This document shows positions 27,291 through 36,248 of a stretch of DNA of 64,000 bases, in pieces. Within the stretch, counting starts at the first letter, position 1; every line of letters begins with the position of its first letter. Both the position numbers and the translations under genes were made by a program. Under the pieces are notes generated by a model. It was not told the DNA's origin. It worked only from the letters and a program-made list of their open reading frames with translations, and ran no database searches. Location: contig NZ_KE384366.1 in the NCBI RefSeq assembly GCF_000425405.1, forward strand, positions 111,437 through 175,436, given 5' to 3'. The stretch comes from Ferrimonas kyonanensis DSM 18153 (lineage in GTDB: Bacteria; Pseudomonadota; Gammaproteobacteria; Enterobacterales; Shewanellaceae).

Positions 27291-29753
27291 TTGTCCACAC
27301 TGCCCATTGAACAGGTCTATGTTCCCCTTCGCCAGGCGCTAGCCGGCGGCAATCAGATTATCCTCCAGGCCCCGACCGGGGCGGGTAAATCCACCGCGTT
27401 GCCCCTGGCGATGCTGAACTGGCCGGAGATTGACGGCCGGATTATTCTGCTGGAGCCGCGGCGTATCGCCGCCCGGGCCATTGCCCGCTACCTCGCCGCC
27501 CAGTTGGGGGAGTCCGTGGGGCAGACGGTCGGCCTACGGGTTCGGGGCGAGACTCGGGTCAGTGCCGCCACTCGACTGGAGATCGTCACCGAAGGGGTGC
27601 TGACCCGGCAGATTCAGAGCGATCCTGAACTGGATGGGGTGGCGTTGGTGCTGTTCGATGAGGTTCATGAGCGCCACCTGGCAACGGATCTGGCGCTGGC
27701 CCTGGCGCTGGAGGTGCAGGGGGGGCTGCGTGAGGACCTAACGCTGATGCTGATGTCGGCGACCCTGGAGGGGCAACCCTTCCAACGCTGTTTGCCGGAC
27801 GCCCGCCTGGTGGCCAGTGAAGGGCGCAGCTTTCCGGTGACCCTGGAGTACCAGCCAGTGCCTCAGGGACACCAGTGGTTAACGGACACCGTCAATCAGG
27901 TGCAGCGCCAGCTCAGCCAGCGAGCCGGTAACCTGCTGGTGTTTCTACCCGGACAAGGCGAGATCCGCCGGGCCCACACCCTGCTGCAGGAGCGGGTGGG
28001 TGAGGAGGTAGACCTGTGTCCCTTGTACGGCCAGCTGTCACCGCAGCAACAGGATCGGGCGATTCAGCCACCGGCTAATGGGCGCCGAAAGGTGGTGCTG
28101 GCCACCAACATCGCCGAATCCAGCCTGACCATCGAGGGGATCTCGGTGGTGGTGGATGCCGGTTGGCAGCGTGTGGCCCGTTACAACCTCAAATCGGGTA
28201 TCAGCCGGCTGGAGACCGCCCGCATCAGCCAGTCTTCGGCAGCGCAGCGCAGTGGCCGTGCCGGCCGACTGATGGCAGGCCATGGCGTGCGAATGTGGAG
28301 TGAGTCGATGCAGCATGGGCTGGCGGACGCCGACGCGCCGGAGATCAGCCAGGCGGATCTGACCACTTTGGCGCTGGAATTGGCCGCCTGGGGCTGCCGG
28401 CAGGCCGAGGAGTTGCTGTGGCTGACTCCCCCTCCGGCGGCGGCCATGACCCGGGCCTGGACTCTGTTGCAGCAGCTGGAGTTGGTGGACGAGCAGCATC
28501 GTCTCACCGCCATGGGCCGGCGGGTGCACGGCCTGGGCAGCGATCCTCGTTTGGGCCATATGCTGATCAAATCCGGTGATCTGGGCATTGACGGTCTACA
28601 GGCGCTGGCCTGTGAACTGGCGGCACTGCTGGAGGAGGGGGATCCCCTTCGCGGCCGTCAACCCGGAGTCGACATCGAGCTGCGCATCGGCAAGCTGTCC
28701 GCCGCGGCCAAGTCTCAGCGAGACAAATGGCGACGCCAACTTGGTTGTGGCAGTCGAGTGGCCAGCAGTGGCTATTGCGGCCTGCTGTTGGCACTGGCCT
28801 ACCCGGATCGTATTGGTCAGCCTCGGGGCAACGGCGGTCGTTATCAGCTCAGCGGCGGCAGCGGTGCGGCGCTGCCTCAGGACGACCCCTGGCAGGGGCG
28901 GCGGCAATTGCTGGTGGCGGCGCAGTTGTCCGAGCGTCAGGGCCAGGGGGATGCCCTGGTGCACCTGGCGGCCGAGGTGGAGCTGACCGAGTTGGAGCAG
29001 CAGCTACCGCACCTGCTGAGCTGGCAGCGTCGTCAGCATCTGGACGCCAAAAGCGGCGAACTGGTGGCGGAGAAGCAGCTGTGCCTGGGCGCGCTGGTGA
29101 TCAAGACGCAGCCACTGACCGACATCAGTGAGCAGGATTACGTTCAGGCGCTGATTGAGGTGGTTCGACAACAGGGGTTGGCCTGCTTGCCATGGACCGA
29201 GTCGCTGCAACAATGGCGCCTGCGCCTTCGCCTGGCTCGGCAGACATTGCCGGAGATGGCCTGGCCGAACCTGGACGATGAGACGCTGCTGGCTTCCCTG
29301 GAACAGTGGCTGGCGCCCTATCTGAGCGGATTGAAAAAGCGCTCGCAACTCAAGACGCTGGATCTGGGCAGCATTGTCCGCAATCAACTGGACTGGAGCC
29401 AGCAGCAGCAGTTGGATGCCCTGTTGCCGACCCATTGGCAGGTGCCAACCGGCAGCAAGATCAAGCTGGAGTACCACGATGACGGTGTGAAACTGTCGGT
29501 TCGAGTACAGGAGATGTACGGTGAGGCCAGCACACCGATGCTGGCCAATGGCCGCTTGGCGGTCACCCTGGAGTTGCTGTCGCCGGCTCGGCGGCCGTTA
29601 CAGGTCACCGAAGATTTGGCCGCTTTCTGGAAGGGATCCTGGAATGAGGTCAAGAAGGAGATGAAGGGCCGATACCCCCGCCATCTGTGGCCAGACGATC
29701 CGGCCCAGACTCAGGCCACCCGATTAACCAAGAAAAGGATGCAGCAGCAGTAG
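27291..29753 (+). CDS. hrpB: ATP-dependent helicase HrpB
   Basis: An 820-residue DEAH-box helicase. APTGAGKST is motif I, LFDEVHERHL motif II (DEVH), MSATLEG motif III, and QRSGRAGR motif VI; the C-terminal domain typical of HrpB follows. The start is TTG 27291 (LSTLPIEQVYVPLRQ), which lines up with the E. coli N-terminus; the frame remains open a further 145 codons upstream through the thpR region, but that stretch is antisense to thpR. E. coli HrpB has no firmly established role. It abuts mrcB. Confidence 0.93.
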   Translation: MSTLPIEQVYVPLRQALAGGNQIILQAPTGAGKSTALPLAMLNWPEIDGRIILLEPRRIAARAIARYLAAQLGESVGQTVGLRVRGETRVSAATRLEIVTEGVLTRQIQSDPELDGVALVLFDEVHERHLATDLALALALEVQGGLREDLTLMLMSATLEGQPFQRCLPDARLVASEGRSFPVTLEYQPVPQGHQWLTDTVNQVQRQLSQRAGNLLVFLPGQGEIRRAHTLLQERVGEEVDLCPLYGQLSPQQQDRAIQPPANGRRKVVLATNIAESSLTIEGISVVVDAGWQRVARYNLKSGISRLETARISQSSAAQRSGRAGRLMAGHGVRMWSESMQHGLADADAPEISQADLTTLALELAAWGCRQAEELLWLTPPPAAAMTRAWTLLQQLELVDEQHRLTAMGRRVHGLGSDPRLGHMLIKSGDLGIDGLQALACELAALLEEGDPLRGRQPGVDIELRIGKLSAAAKSQRDKWRRQLGCGSRVASSGYCGLLLALAYPDRIGQPRGNGGRYQLSGGSGAALPQDDPWQGRRQLLVAAQLSERQGQGDALVHLAAEVELTELEQQLPHLLSWQRRQHLDAKSGELVAEKQLCLGALVIKTQPLTDISEQDYVQALIEVVRQQGLACLPWTESLQQWRLRLRLARQTLPEMAWPNLDDETLLASLEQWLAPYLSGLKKRSQLKTLDLGSIVRNQLDWSQQQQLDALLPTHWQVPTGSKIKLEYHDDGVKLSVRVQEMYGEASTPMLANGRLAVTLELLSPARRPLQVTEDLAAFWKGSWNEVKKEMKGRYPRHLWPDDPAQTQATRLTKKRMQQQ

Positions 29754-32153
29754 ATGGCCAAGCAATCCAGCAACGGCGGCAAGCGTCCCGCCCGTACCCC
29801 GGCCCGAAAGCGGCCGGCGAAATCGACCTCAAAACCCAAAGCGACGTCGGCTAAGCGCCGGCGTACGCCAGGGCGCCGTGCTCAGGGGCGCAGTTGGGGC
29901 AAGCGACTGGGGCTGCTGGCCTTGTTGTCACTGGTGCTGCTTGGGGGCATCACCGCCGCCTACTGCGTCTACCTGGATCAGATCATTGCCGAAAAGTTTG
30001 AAGGTCAGCGCTGGCACCTGCCGGCGCAGATCTTTGCCCGGCCCATGGCCATCTACCCCGGTGCCCCCATCACCCATGCTCAGTTGAAGCAGGAGTTGGC
30101 GCTGCTGGGGTACCGCAATACCGGCACCCCCCGTCGCGAAGGCGAGTTTGCCGTTGCCAGTCATAAGGTGGAGCTGTACAAGCGGGCTTACGACGGCCCC
30201 AGTGGCTATGAGCCGGCGCAGCGGGTGTTCATCACCTTTTCCGATAACCGGGTGACTCGACTGCAGCGATCCAGCGACGGTCGGGATCTGGGCTTTGTGC
30301 ACCTGGAAGCTTTGCTGATGGATCGCATCGTTGCCGGGGATCGGGAAGACCGGCTGTTTGTGCCCCGGGAGCGGATACCCGAAAGCCTGGTGGATGCGTT
30401 GCTGCGCACCGAAGATCAGGATTTCTATCACCATCATGGGGTGGCGCCGCTGGCCATCGCTCGCGCGCTGCTGGTGAACATCAAGGCCGGGCGCACGGTT
30501 CAGGGCGGCAGCACCTTGACTCAGCAGTTGGCGAAAAATTTCTTCCTGACCCGGGACCGCACCCTGTGGCGTAAAGTCCGCGAGGCGTTGATGGCGCTGA
30601 TCATCGATTACCGCTACGACAAAGACACCATTCTCGAGGCCTACCTCAATGAGGTGTACATGGGCCAGGATGGCAGCATCGGCGTGCACGGCGTCGGCCT
30701 GGCCGCCCGTTTCTATTTTCATCGGCCCATCGAAGAGCTGACCATCGCCCAGCAGGCCACCCTGGTGGCGATCATCAAGGGGCCTTCCTACTACAATCCC
30801 TGGCGTTATCCACAGCGGACCCTGAAACGACGGGATCTGGTGCTGAGGTTGATGCTGGAACAGGGAATGATCGGCAAAGATCAGTACCAGCTGGCGGCGT
30901 CTCAGGACGTCGGAGTCCGGGATCCTAAATCCAGGCAGCGGCATCGGTTGCCGGCGTTTATGCAGCAGGTGCGTCAGGAGCTGGCCACCCGCTATGGACC
31001 ACAGACCCTGAAGCGTTCGGGCCTCAAGGTATACACTACCTTGGATCCGCTGGCGCAGCGCTCCGCCGAACAGGCGGTGGAGAAGGGGATGGCTCGCCTG
31101 AGCCAGGATCGTAACGATCCCAAGCTGCAGGCCGCCATGGTGGTGGTGGATCGCTACCAGGCTGGGATTTTGGCGATGGTGGGGGACAAGGATCCCGACT
31201 TCAAAGGCTTTAACCGAGCCTCCGATGCCATTCGCCCCATCGGCTCCTTGGTCAAACCCTTTGTGTATCTGACCGCGTTGGCGGATCCCCAGCACTACCA
31301 TCTCGCCAGCCGTATCAAGGATCAGCCCATCAAGCTCAAGAGCAGCGGCGGCAGCGTCTGGGCGCCAAAGAATGACGACAAGCAATACCGGGGTGAGGTG
31401 TCGCTGGCGGACGGCCTGGTGCGCTCCTATAACGTGCCGACGGTGAACCTGGGGATGGCAGTGGGCCTGGATGCGGTCAACGACACCCTGCAGCAGGCCG
31501 GTTGGCCATTGCCGTTGCAGCCCCGACCGTCGATGTTGCTGGGGTCGATGGAGGCCAGCCCGCTGCAATTAGCCCAGTTGTACCAGACCCTGGCCGATGG
31601 CGGTCGTTATCGGCAGTTGTACAGCGTCAAAGCGGTATTGGATGAGGACAATCAGCCTCTGGCGGAGCACAAGGAGAAGGTGACTCATGCGCTGTCGCCT
31701 CAGGCCAGTTACCTGACCAACTACCTGCTGACTCAAGTGGTGGAGCGGGGCACCGGTCGGCGCCTGAAGCAGACCTATCCGGACGTGACCCTGGCCGGAA
31801 AGACCGGCACCACCTCCAACGGTCGCGACGCCTGGTTTGCCGGCTTCGATGATCGTGACGTGGTGATCACCTGGGTCGGGCGGGACGACAACAGTGCCGC
31901 CAACCTGTACGGTTCCAGTGCGGCGCTGCCCCTGTACCGGCGCTACCTGCAACAGCGCGATCCCTTGTCTCTGGTGCTGACGCCCCCCGATGGCACCGTC
32001 CAGGGTTATTTCAATGGCCAGGGATTGGCGGTGGCCTCGGATTGCACGGGTGCGGTTCGCCTGCCTGCCGATGTCAAAAGCTGGCCGAGCCCCTCGGGCT
32101 GTGCCGGTGGCAGCCGGGAGAAAAACTGGCTGGAGCGGGTGTTCGGCTTCTAG
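29754..32153 (+). CDS. mrcB: Penicillin-binding protein 1B
   Basis: A 799-residue bifunctional murein synthase. A very basic cytoplasmic tail (residues 1-45) and one membrane helix (about 50-70) precede a UB2H-like region, then the GT51 transglycosylase ([15 protein letters not shown] and [16 protein letters not shown]) and the transpeptidase with SLVK, SYN and KTGT motifs. It polymerises and cross-links peptidoglycan in the periplasm. The ATG follows the hrpB stop directly, so it is translated in coupling or from AAGGA 14 bases upstream. The final 4 bases overlap the convergent ybaM-like gene. Confidence 0.96.
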   Translation: MAKQSSNGGKRPARTPARKRPAKSTSKPKATSAKRRRTPGRRAQGRSWGKRLGLLALLSLVLLGGITAAYCVYLDQIIAEKFEGQRWHLPAQIFARPMAIYPGAPITHAQLKQELALLGYRNTGTPRREGEFAVASHKVELYKRAYDGPSGYEPAQRVFITFSDNRVTRLQRSSDGRDLGFVHLEALLMDRIVAGDREDRLFVPRERIPESLVDALLRTEDQDFYHHHGVAPLAIARALLVNIKAGRTVQGGSTLTQQLAKNFFLTRDRTLWRKVREALMALIIDYRYDKDTILEAYLNEVYMGQDGSIGVHGVGLAARFYFHRPIEELTIAQQATLVAIIKGPSYYNPWRYPQRTLKRRDLVLRLMLEQGMIGKDQYQLAASQDVGVRDPKSRQRHRLPAFMQQVRQELATRYGPQTLKRSGLKVYTTLDPLAQRSAEQAVEKGMARLSQDRNDPKLQAAMVVVDRYQAGILAMVGDKDPDFKGFNRASDAIRPIGSLVKPFVYLTALADPQHYHLASRIKDQPIKLKSSGGSVWAPKNDDKQYRGEVSLADGLVRSYNVPTVNLGMAVGLDAVNDTLQQAGWPLPLQPRPSMLLGSMEASPLQLAQLYQTLADGGRYRQLYSVKAVLDEDNQPLAEHKEKVTHALSPQASYLTNYLLTQVVERGTGRRLKQTYPDVTLAGKTGTTSNGRDAWFAGFDDRDVVITWVGRDDNSAANLYGSSAALPLYRRYLQQRDPLSLVLTPPDGTVQGYFNGQGLAVASDCTGAVRLPADVKSWPSPSGCAGGSREKNWLERVFGF

Positions 32154-32299
32154 TCGTCGCTGGCCAGTTTGGCTTGCAGATCTTTCTGGACGATGGCCAG
32201 GGCTTTTAGCGCCGTGGCCGGGTCCACTTCGTTGGATTCCAGCAGGTAGATCAGATCCACCGCCAGTTTGACTTCGTCGGGGGCGTGTTCCAATGACAT
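32150..32299 (-). CDS. YbaM-like DUF2496 protein
   Basis: A 49-residue frame whose product begins [20 protein letters not shown] and ends [15 protein letters not shown]. It closely matches E. coli YbaM (DUF2496), a small helical protein next to priC in enterobacteria and of unknown function. AGGAGGCCAC is found 6-15 bases from the ATG on the other strand sense only, so no strong ribosome site is claimed. Its stop shares CTAG with the mrcB stop, the two genes overlapping by four bases tail to tail. It is missing from a length-filtered gene search. Confidence 0.8.
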   Translation of the reverse strand: MSLEHAPDEVKLAVDLIYLLESNEVDPATALKALAIVQKDLQAKLASDD

Positions 32300-32516
32300 G
32301 GTGGCCTCACAGTGGTAACAGGAGGCCACAGTGTACGACGTTGGCGGCAGCGGGTGTAGCCCGCCGCCGGCGATTCGACGCCAGGATCAGCGAATGGGCA
32401 CCAGATACTGCTGATCCAGTTGCAGGTAAAACGGAATCTGCAGGGTCAACGACCATTCTGTTTTGGCGGTGTCGTGTTTTGTTGGTGCGCGGCAACTGTG
32501 GCTGTCGCCGCCGCGG
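32300..32516. other. Intergenic stretch with coding-like remnants
   Basis: No intact gene. On the minus strand one frame reads LTAAATATVAAHQQNTTPPK and then stops, while the neighbouring frame gives LTLQIPFYLQLDQQYLVPIR before a stop at about 32388. Together they look like a secreted or membrane protein split by a frameshift, but the composition could be chance. Confidence 0.25.
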
Positions 32517-32903
32517 TCAGTCCCGCCACAATTGCGGTGAGCGAAAGGCGTAGCGATACAGGCCCCAGTAATAGGGCAGCATGACGGCCGACATGACTCC
32601 ATAGGCCACCAGCATCTGCAGCGAACCGGCCTCGGCCATGATTTGCTGTAGCTCCGGTTGCACAAACGGCAGGATCACGATGCTCAGCAGGATGGCAAAA
32701 AAGTAGCCTTTCCAGAAGCTGGCGGTCAGGTAACGGCCTTGCCTGGCACGGCCCCAGAGGGCAATGAGGCCGAAGTAGGTAAACACAATCAGTGGCAGAT
32801 CGGTGACAAAATCCATCAGGCCATAGTGGCCGGACAGCGACTGCAGCGCCTTGTTGCCTAGGCCGAGGCCAACCAGGAGAACCACATAGATAAAGAGGTA
32901 CAT
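32517..32903 (-). CDS. Small inner-membrane protein, unknown
   Basis: A 128-residue protein with four hydrophobic segments, at about residues 1-15, 29-48, 66-84 and 98-116. Topology ends with a short charged tail (YRYAFRSPQLWRD). I do not know the family. The start at ATG 32903 (MYLFIYVV) is followed at once by a helix; a longer frame to 33014 covers the inverted repeat at 33002-33027 and is unlikely. Its neighbours give no clue. Confidence 0.65.
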   Translation of the reverse strand: MYLFIYVVLLVGLGLGNKALQSLSGHYGLMDFVTDLPLIVFTYFGLIALWGRARQGRYLTASFWKGYFFAILLSIVILPFVQPELQQIMAEAGSLQMLVAYGVMSAVMLPYYWGLYRYAFRSPQLWRD

Positions 32904-33001
32904 AGGTCTGATTCCATTCAGATTCTTAACAGTGGTTGGCCAGAATAACCCTCCTGAGTTGCGCCGCGCAAATTTTGTTCGAATTTCGTATTTGGTTTTT
33001 G

Positions 33002-33027
33002 CCGATGGCGGCAATCACCGCCATCGG
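33002..33027. repeat. Perfect 10-bp inverted repeat
   Basis: CCGATGGCGG-6 bases-CCGCCATCGG between the Omp85-like gene and the small membrane protein gene. No T tract follows on the minus strand, so it is a poor intrinsic terminator; it may stabilise the 3' end of the omp transcript. Confidence 0.6.
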
Positions 33028-33066
33028 TGCTGTTGCCATCGAGAGTGATGGCCGGCTTCTTTGATT

Positions 33067-34365
33067 TTAGAAGGGCTGATTGACCACCACTCGTACCTGA
33101 TTGCCCTCTTCGCCATAGGCGATGTCCAGCCTTGCCAGCACGTTTTCGACCCAGAAGCGGATGCCGAAGCCGGCGCTCCAGTTCATGTCCTGATGCAGGG
33201 TCGACAGGTCGAATTGATCGTGCACCCGGCCGACACCGACGTAGGCGGCGAACTGCCACCAGGGAAAATAGTAGCGGTCAATAAAAGGGATGCTGCCTTG
33301 CGGCTGCCAGGTGGGAACGCTGCGGTATTCCGCTCCGTAGTAGATGGCGCTGCGGTCGTGGAAGCGATCCGACTGGTAGCCGCGCAGCCGGTCCCAGCCT
33401 CCCAGCTTGGATTGGGCAAACCAGGGCGGGCGGTGCTCATTGCCTTCGCTGCCACTGTCCCAGGTGGGGACGTCGGCCAGATACGCTGTCAGCGACAGGG
33501 TCTGCTGTTGACTCCAGTTGTTGCTGCCCAGGTTGAGGTAGTGGGCGTATTGGGCCTGCCAACTGGTGTAGCTGCTGCGGTCGTCATCGCCCCAATCCCG
33601 CTGCAGATCAAGCTCGAACCGATAGCCGCGGCTGGGGGAGGGCACGTAGTTGCGGGCGTCCATGTCGAGCCTGAGGGCGATGCCGCCGGTTTGTTCCTCA
33701 TCGCCATCGGCGATCTGCCGCGATTCATAGAATGGCTTGATGGTGATGCTGGACAGGGGCTGGGGCGACTCGCCATCCAGCTGTTGATCGACGGGCAGCA
33801 TCGGCTCCGGGCCAAAGGCCTGACGCAGCCGAAACGGGCGGCTTTCCCCGGCGCCGAAGGGCAGCACGTAGCGAAAGCTGGCGGCGTAGCGCTGCTGATC
33901 TTCCTGGCCGAGGACAAAATTGTTCTTATCGGATCCATGGCCACCGGCGCCGCCGTTGAACCCGGGGGCGCCGTCGACGTAGACCTGGGACTCCTTAAAA
34001 GTGGCGTTGATGGTTTCCAGATCCACAAACCAGCGGCTGCTGTCGCTGAAGGTCAGGTTATAGATGCCGAGAAAGGCCACGTAGCTGTCGTTGTCGGAGT
34101 AGGCGCCGACCCCGACGATCTGTGACTGAGGCTGCAACAGCCCCTGAAAACTGCCGGCGGCGGCACCGGTAAAGCCCATGCTGGAGGAGGAGAATACGAA
34201 GGGCACCACCGCGTTGCGACTTTGGCCTTCGGGGCGGGCGCCGCTGCCGGAGGTATCATGGACGGCACCGCCTCCGTCCGGGCTGTCGGAGGGCGACTGG
34301 GCACGGTCGCTGGCCCAGCCAGCGCTGGTGACAAGAGTCAGGGCAAAGAGTGTGGTGCGGTACAT
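33067..34365 (-). CDS. Omp85-type outer-membrane protein without POTRA domains
   Basis: A 432-residue exported protein. The signal peptide ends near GWAS; about 30 low-complexity residues follow (DGGGAVHDTSGSGARPEG), then alternating beta-strands to a C-terminal Phe, the barrel signature. The YHDR-SAIYYGAEYR and RLRGYQSDRF segments resemble the D15/BamA surface-antigen domain, in which the RGY motif sits in loop 6. No POTRA repeats fit in the short N-terminus, so it belongs to the 'no N-terminal domain' Omp85 group, for which the role is unknown. The ATG at 34365 has GAGG 8 bases upstream. Downstream of the glucosylglycerate genes but after 168 bases. Confidence 0.75.
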   Translation of the reverse strand: MYRTTLFALTLVTSAGWASDRAQSPSDSPDGGGAVHDTSGSGARPEGQSRNAVVPFVFSSSSMGFTGAAAGSFQGLLQPQSQIVGVGAYSDNDSYVAFLGIYNLTFSDSSRWFVDLETINATFKESQVYVDGAPGFNGGAGGHGSDKNNFVLGQEDQQRYAASFRYVLPFGAGESRPFRLRQAFGPEPMLPVDQQLDGESPQPLSSITIKPFYESRQIADGDEEQTGGIALRLDMDARNYVPSPSRGYRFELDLQRDWGDDDRSSYTSWQAQYAHYLNLGSNNWSQQQTLSLTAYLADVPTWDSGSEGNEHRPPWFAQSKLGGWDRLRGYQSDRFHDRSAIYYGAEYRSVPTWQPQGSIPFIDRYYFPWWQFAAYVGVGRVHDQFDLSTLHQDMNWSAGFGIRFWVENVLARLDIAYGEEGNQVRVVVNQPF

Positions 34366-34532
34366 GGAGCGTCCTCTGGCAATGTTGGCGCCGAGGGTAC
34401 CGTTTTTGGCGTCGAAAAACCGTAATGCTGTTGTGAGCGAGTGTAACGGTTGATGAGCGGCGACGCGGTGATTCCTGGCTGCAGCCTCGTTGTACCAGCA
34501 TTTTAAGCAATAGTAAAAAGTGAAAGAGCGTT

Positions 34533-36248
34533 TTATTGATTTGTCAGCCACAGGCACTGATAGGGGGCCAGGGTCAGGCGCGCATCGGTGCGCTCAAGGG
34601 TTTGATTGCCGATCAGGTCGCGCCAGCAATCGGGTTCGATGAGGTTCAGATCCGCCAGGCACAGGGACTGAGGTTGATGGCTGAGGTTGTGAACGGCAAA
34701 AATGCTCTGCCGGCGATCCCGACTCTGGCGCCACAAGCCAAACAGCGACTCGCCCAGATGCAGGGTGAACTGAGTGGCATTGGGGTGGAAGGCGGGCTGT
34801 TGTTGCCGCAGTTTCAGTCGCTGCGACAACTGCTCCAGGGCCTGATGTCGCGGACTGGAAGGGTCGATGAGGGCGGCTTCTAACTCGACTGCCGACCAGT
34901 TGTGACGGTTGATGGCGCGGTTATTGCTGGTATTGGCCAGTTTCTGCTGGTCATTTTCGGTGGCCAGCAACGAGTGCAGGTACAGGGCCGGAATCCCCTC
35001 CAGCCCCAGCATCAGGGTGTGGGCGCACAGGAACCGTGCCATCTGCCACTGGTCTTGCTGCAGTAGGGTGCCCCGGCAGGCGTCAAACAGGCTGATGTTG
35101 ATCTCATAGGGACGTGGGTGCTGGCCCGACAGGCTACGCCAGGAGATTTTGCCGCCAAAGGCCTGCATGCGGTTGGCCATGGCATCGATATCGTGGTCAC
35201 TGAGCAGACCCTCGACCGGACGCAGGCCGATGCCATCGTGGGAAGCCAGGAAGTTGAGGTAGGCGGTGCCTTCCCGGGTGGGCGGCATGCTCATCTGCCA
35301 GCGACGCAGCGCGGTACTGCTGCCGCTGAGCAGGGCATGCAACACCAGGGGCGGCAGGGTAAAGTTGTAGATCAGGTGGGCTTCGTTGCCGTTGCCAAAA
35401 TAGCTCAGGTTGTCGCGGTTGGGAATGTTGGTTTCGGTGATCAGCACGGTGTCGGGGGCCAGGGCCTCCACCAAGGTGCGCAGCAGCCGAATGATCTCAT
35501 GGGTCTGAGGCAGGTTGAGACAGTCGCTGCCGGGTTGTTTCCACAAAAAGGCCACCGCATCCAGTCGAATCCAGCGGCTGCCCTGGTCCAGGTAGTACCT
35601 GAGTATTTTCACCATCTCAATCAACAGCGCCGGATTGGCGAAATTGAGATCAACCTGATCCGGGCTGAAGGTGCACCAGACATGGCGCTGCCCTTGCGGC
35701 GTCTGTACCGCTCGCAGCAGCGGCGAGGTGCGCGGTCGCACCACCTGGCTGAGATCCTCGCCGGGATCGGCGGTGACAAAGTAGTCTCTGCCCGGCGCTT
35801 GGCCAGCCTTGAACTGCTCGAACCAGCGGCTGCGACTGGAGCAGTGGTTGAGCACCAGATCCGTCATCAGGGTCATCTGCCGGGCCAGGGTGGCTACGTC
35901 ACTCCAGTCGCCGAGGCTGGGGTTAACCTGACGGTAGTCCATCACCGCAAAGCCGTCGTCGGAGCTGTAAGGAAAATAGGGCAGCAGGTGCAGGGTGGTA
36001 AATCGGTGTTGCAGGTGACGGCGGATAAAGCGACTGAGGCTGGCCAGGGGCGTTTGCCCCGGCGTCAGTATGCTGTCGCCGTAGCTGATCAGCACCGCGT
36101 CCCGTTGGTCCCACAGCGGCGCAGTGATGTTACTGAGGGGCTGTGGTCCGCCCATGGCCTGGATCAACTCGCTGGCCAGCGCCGAATGGTCGCCCTCGGG
36201 GTAGAGGCGGCGCAGGTGGTCGCACAGCCGGGCGTTAAGCGCGGTCAT
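34533..36248 (-). CDS. GH13 phosphorylase, probable glucosylglycerate phosphorylase
   Basis: A 571-residue alpha-amylase family enzyme of the sucrose phosphorylase subfamily (GH13_18). The nucleophile is in WIRLDAVAFLWK, acid/base in ITETNIPNRDN, and the third Asp in LASHDGIG. It is strikingly like E. coli YcjM, a glucosylglycerate phosphorylase (for example LPYFPYSSDDGFAVMDY). It should convert glucosylglycerate and phosphate to glucose 1-phosphate and glycerate. I start at ATG 36248, overlapping the GpgS stop by 14 bases; a longer start at 36287 is inside GpgS. With the two genes upstream it makes a synthesis-degradation set. Confidence 0.85.
   Translation of the reverse strand: MTALNARLCDHLRRLYPEGDHSALASELIQAMGGPQPLSNITAPLWDQRDAVLISYGDSILTPGQTPLASLSRFIRRHLQHRFTTLHLLPYFPYSSDDGFAVMDYRQVNPSLGDWSDVATLARQMTLMTDLVLNHCSSRSRWFEQFKAGQAPGRDYFVTADPGEDLSQVVRPRTSPLLRAVQTPQGQRHVWCTFSPDQVDLNFANPALLIEMVKILRYYLDQGSRWIRLDAVAFLWKQPGSDCLNLPQTHEIIRLLRTLVEALAPDTVLITETNIPNRDNLSYFGNGNEAHLIYNFTLPPLVLHALLSGSSTALRRWQMSMPPTREGTAYLNFLASHDGIGLRPVEGLLSDHDIDAMANRMQAFGGKISWRSLSGQHPRPYEINISLFDACRGTLLQQDQWQMARFLCAHTLMLGLEGIPALYLHSLLATENDQQKLANTSNNRAINRHNWSAVELEAALIDPSSPRHQALEQLSQRLKLRQQQPAFHPNATQFTLHLGESLFGLWRQSRDRRQSIFAVHNLSHQPQSLCLADLNLIEPDCWRDLIGNQTLERTDARLTLAPYQCLWLTNQ

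Noticed and set aside
33002-33027. Inverted repeat as terminator of the Omp85-like gene
   Set aside because: The stem is strong but A, not T, follows it on the minus strand.
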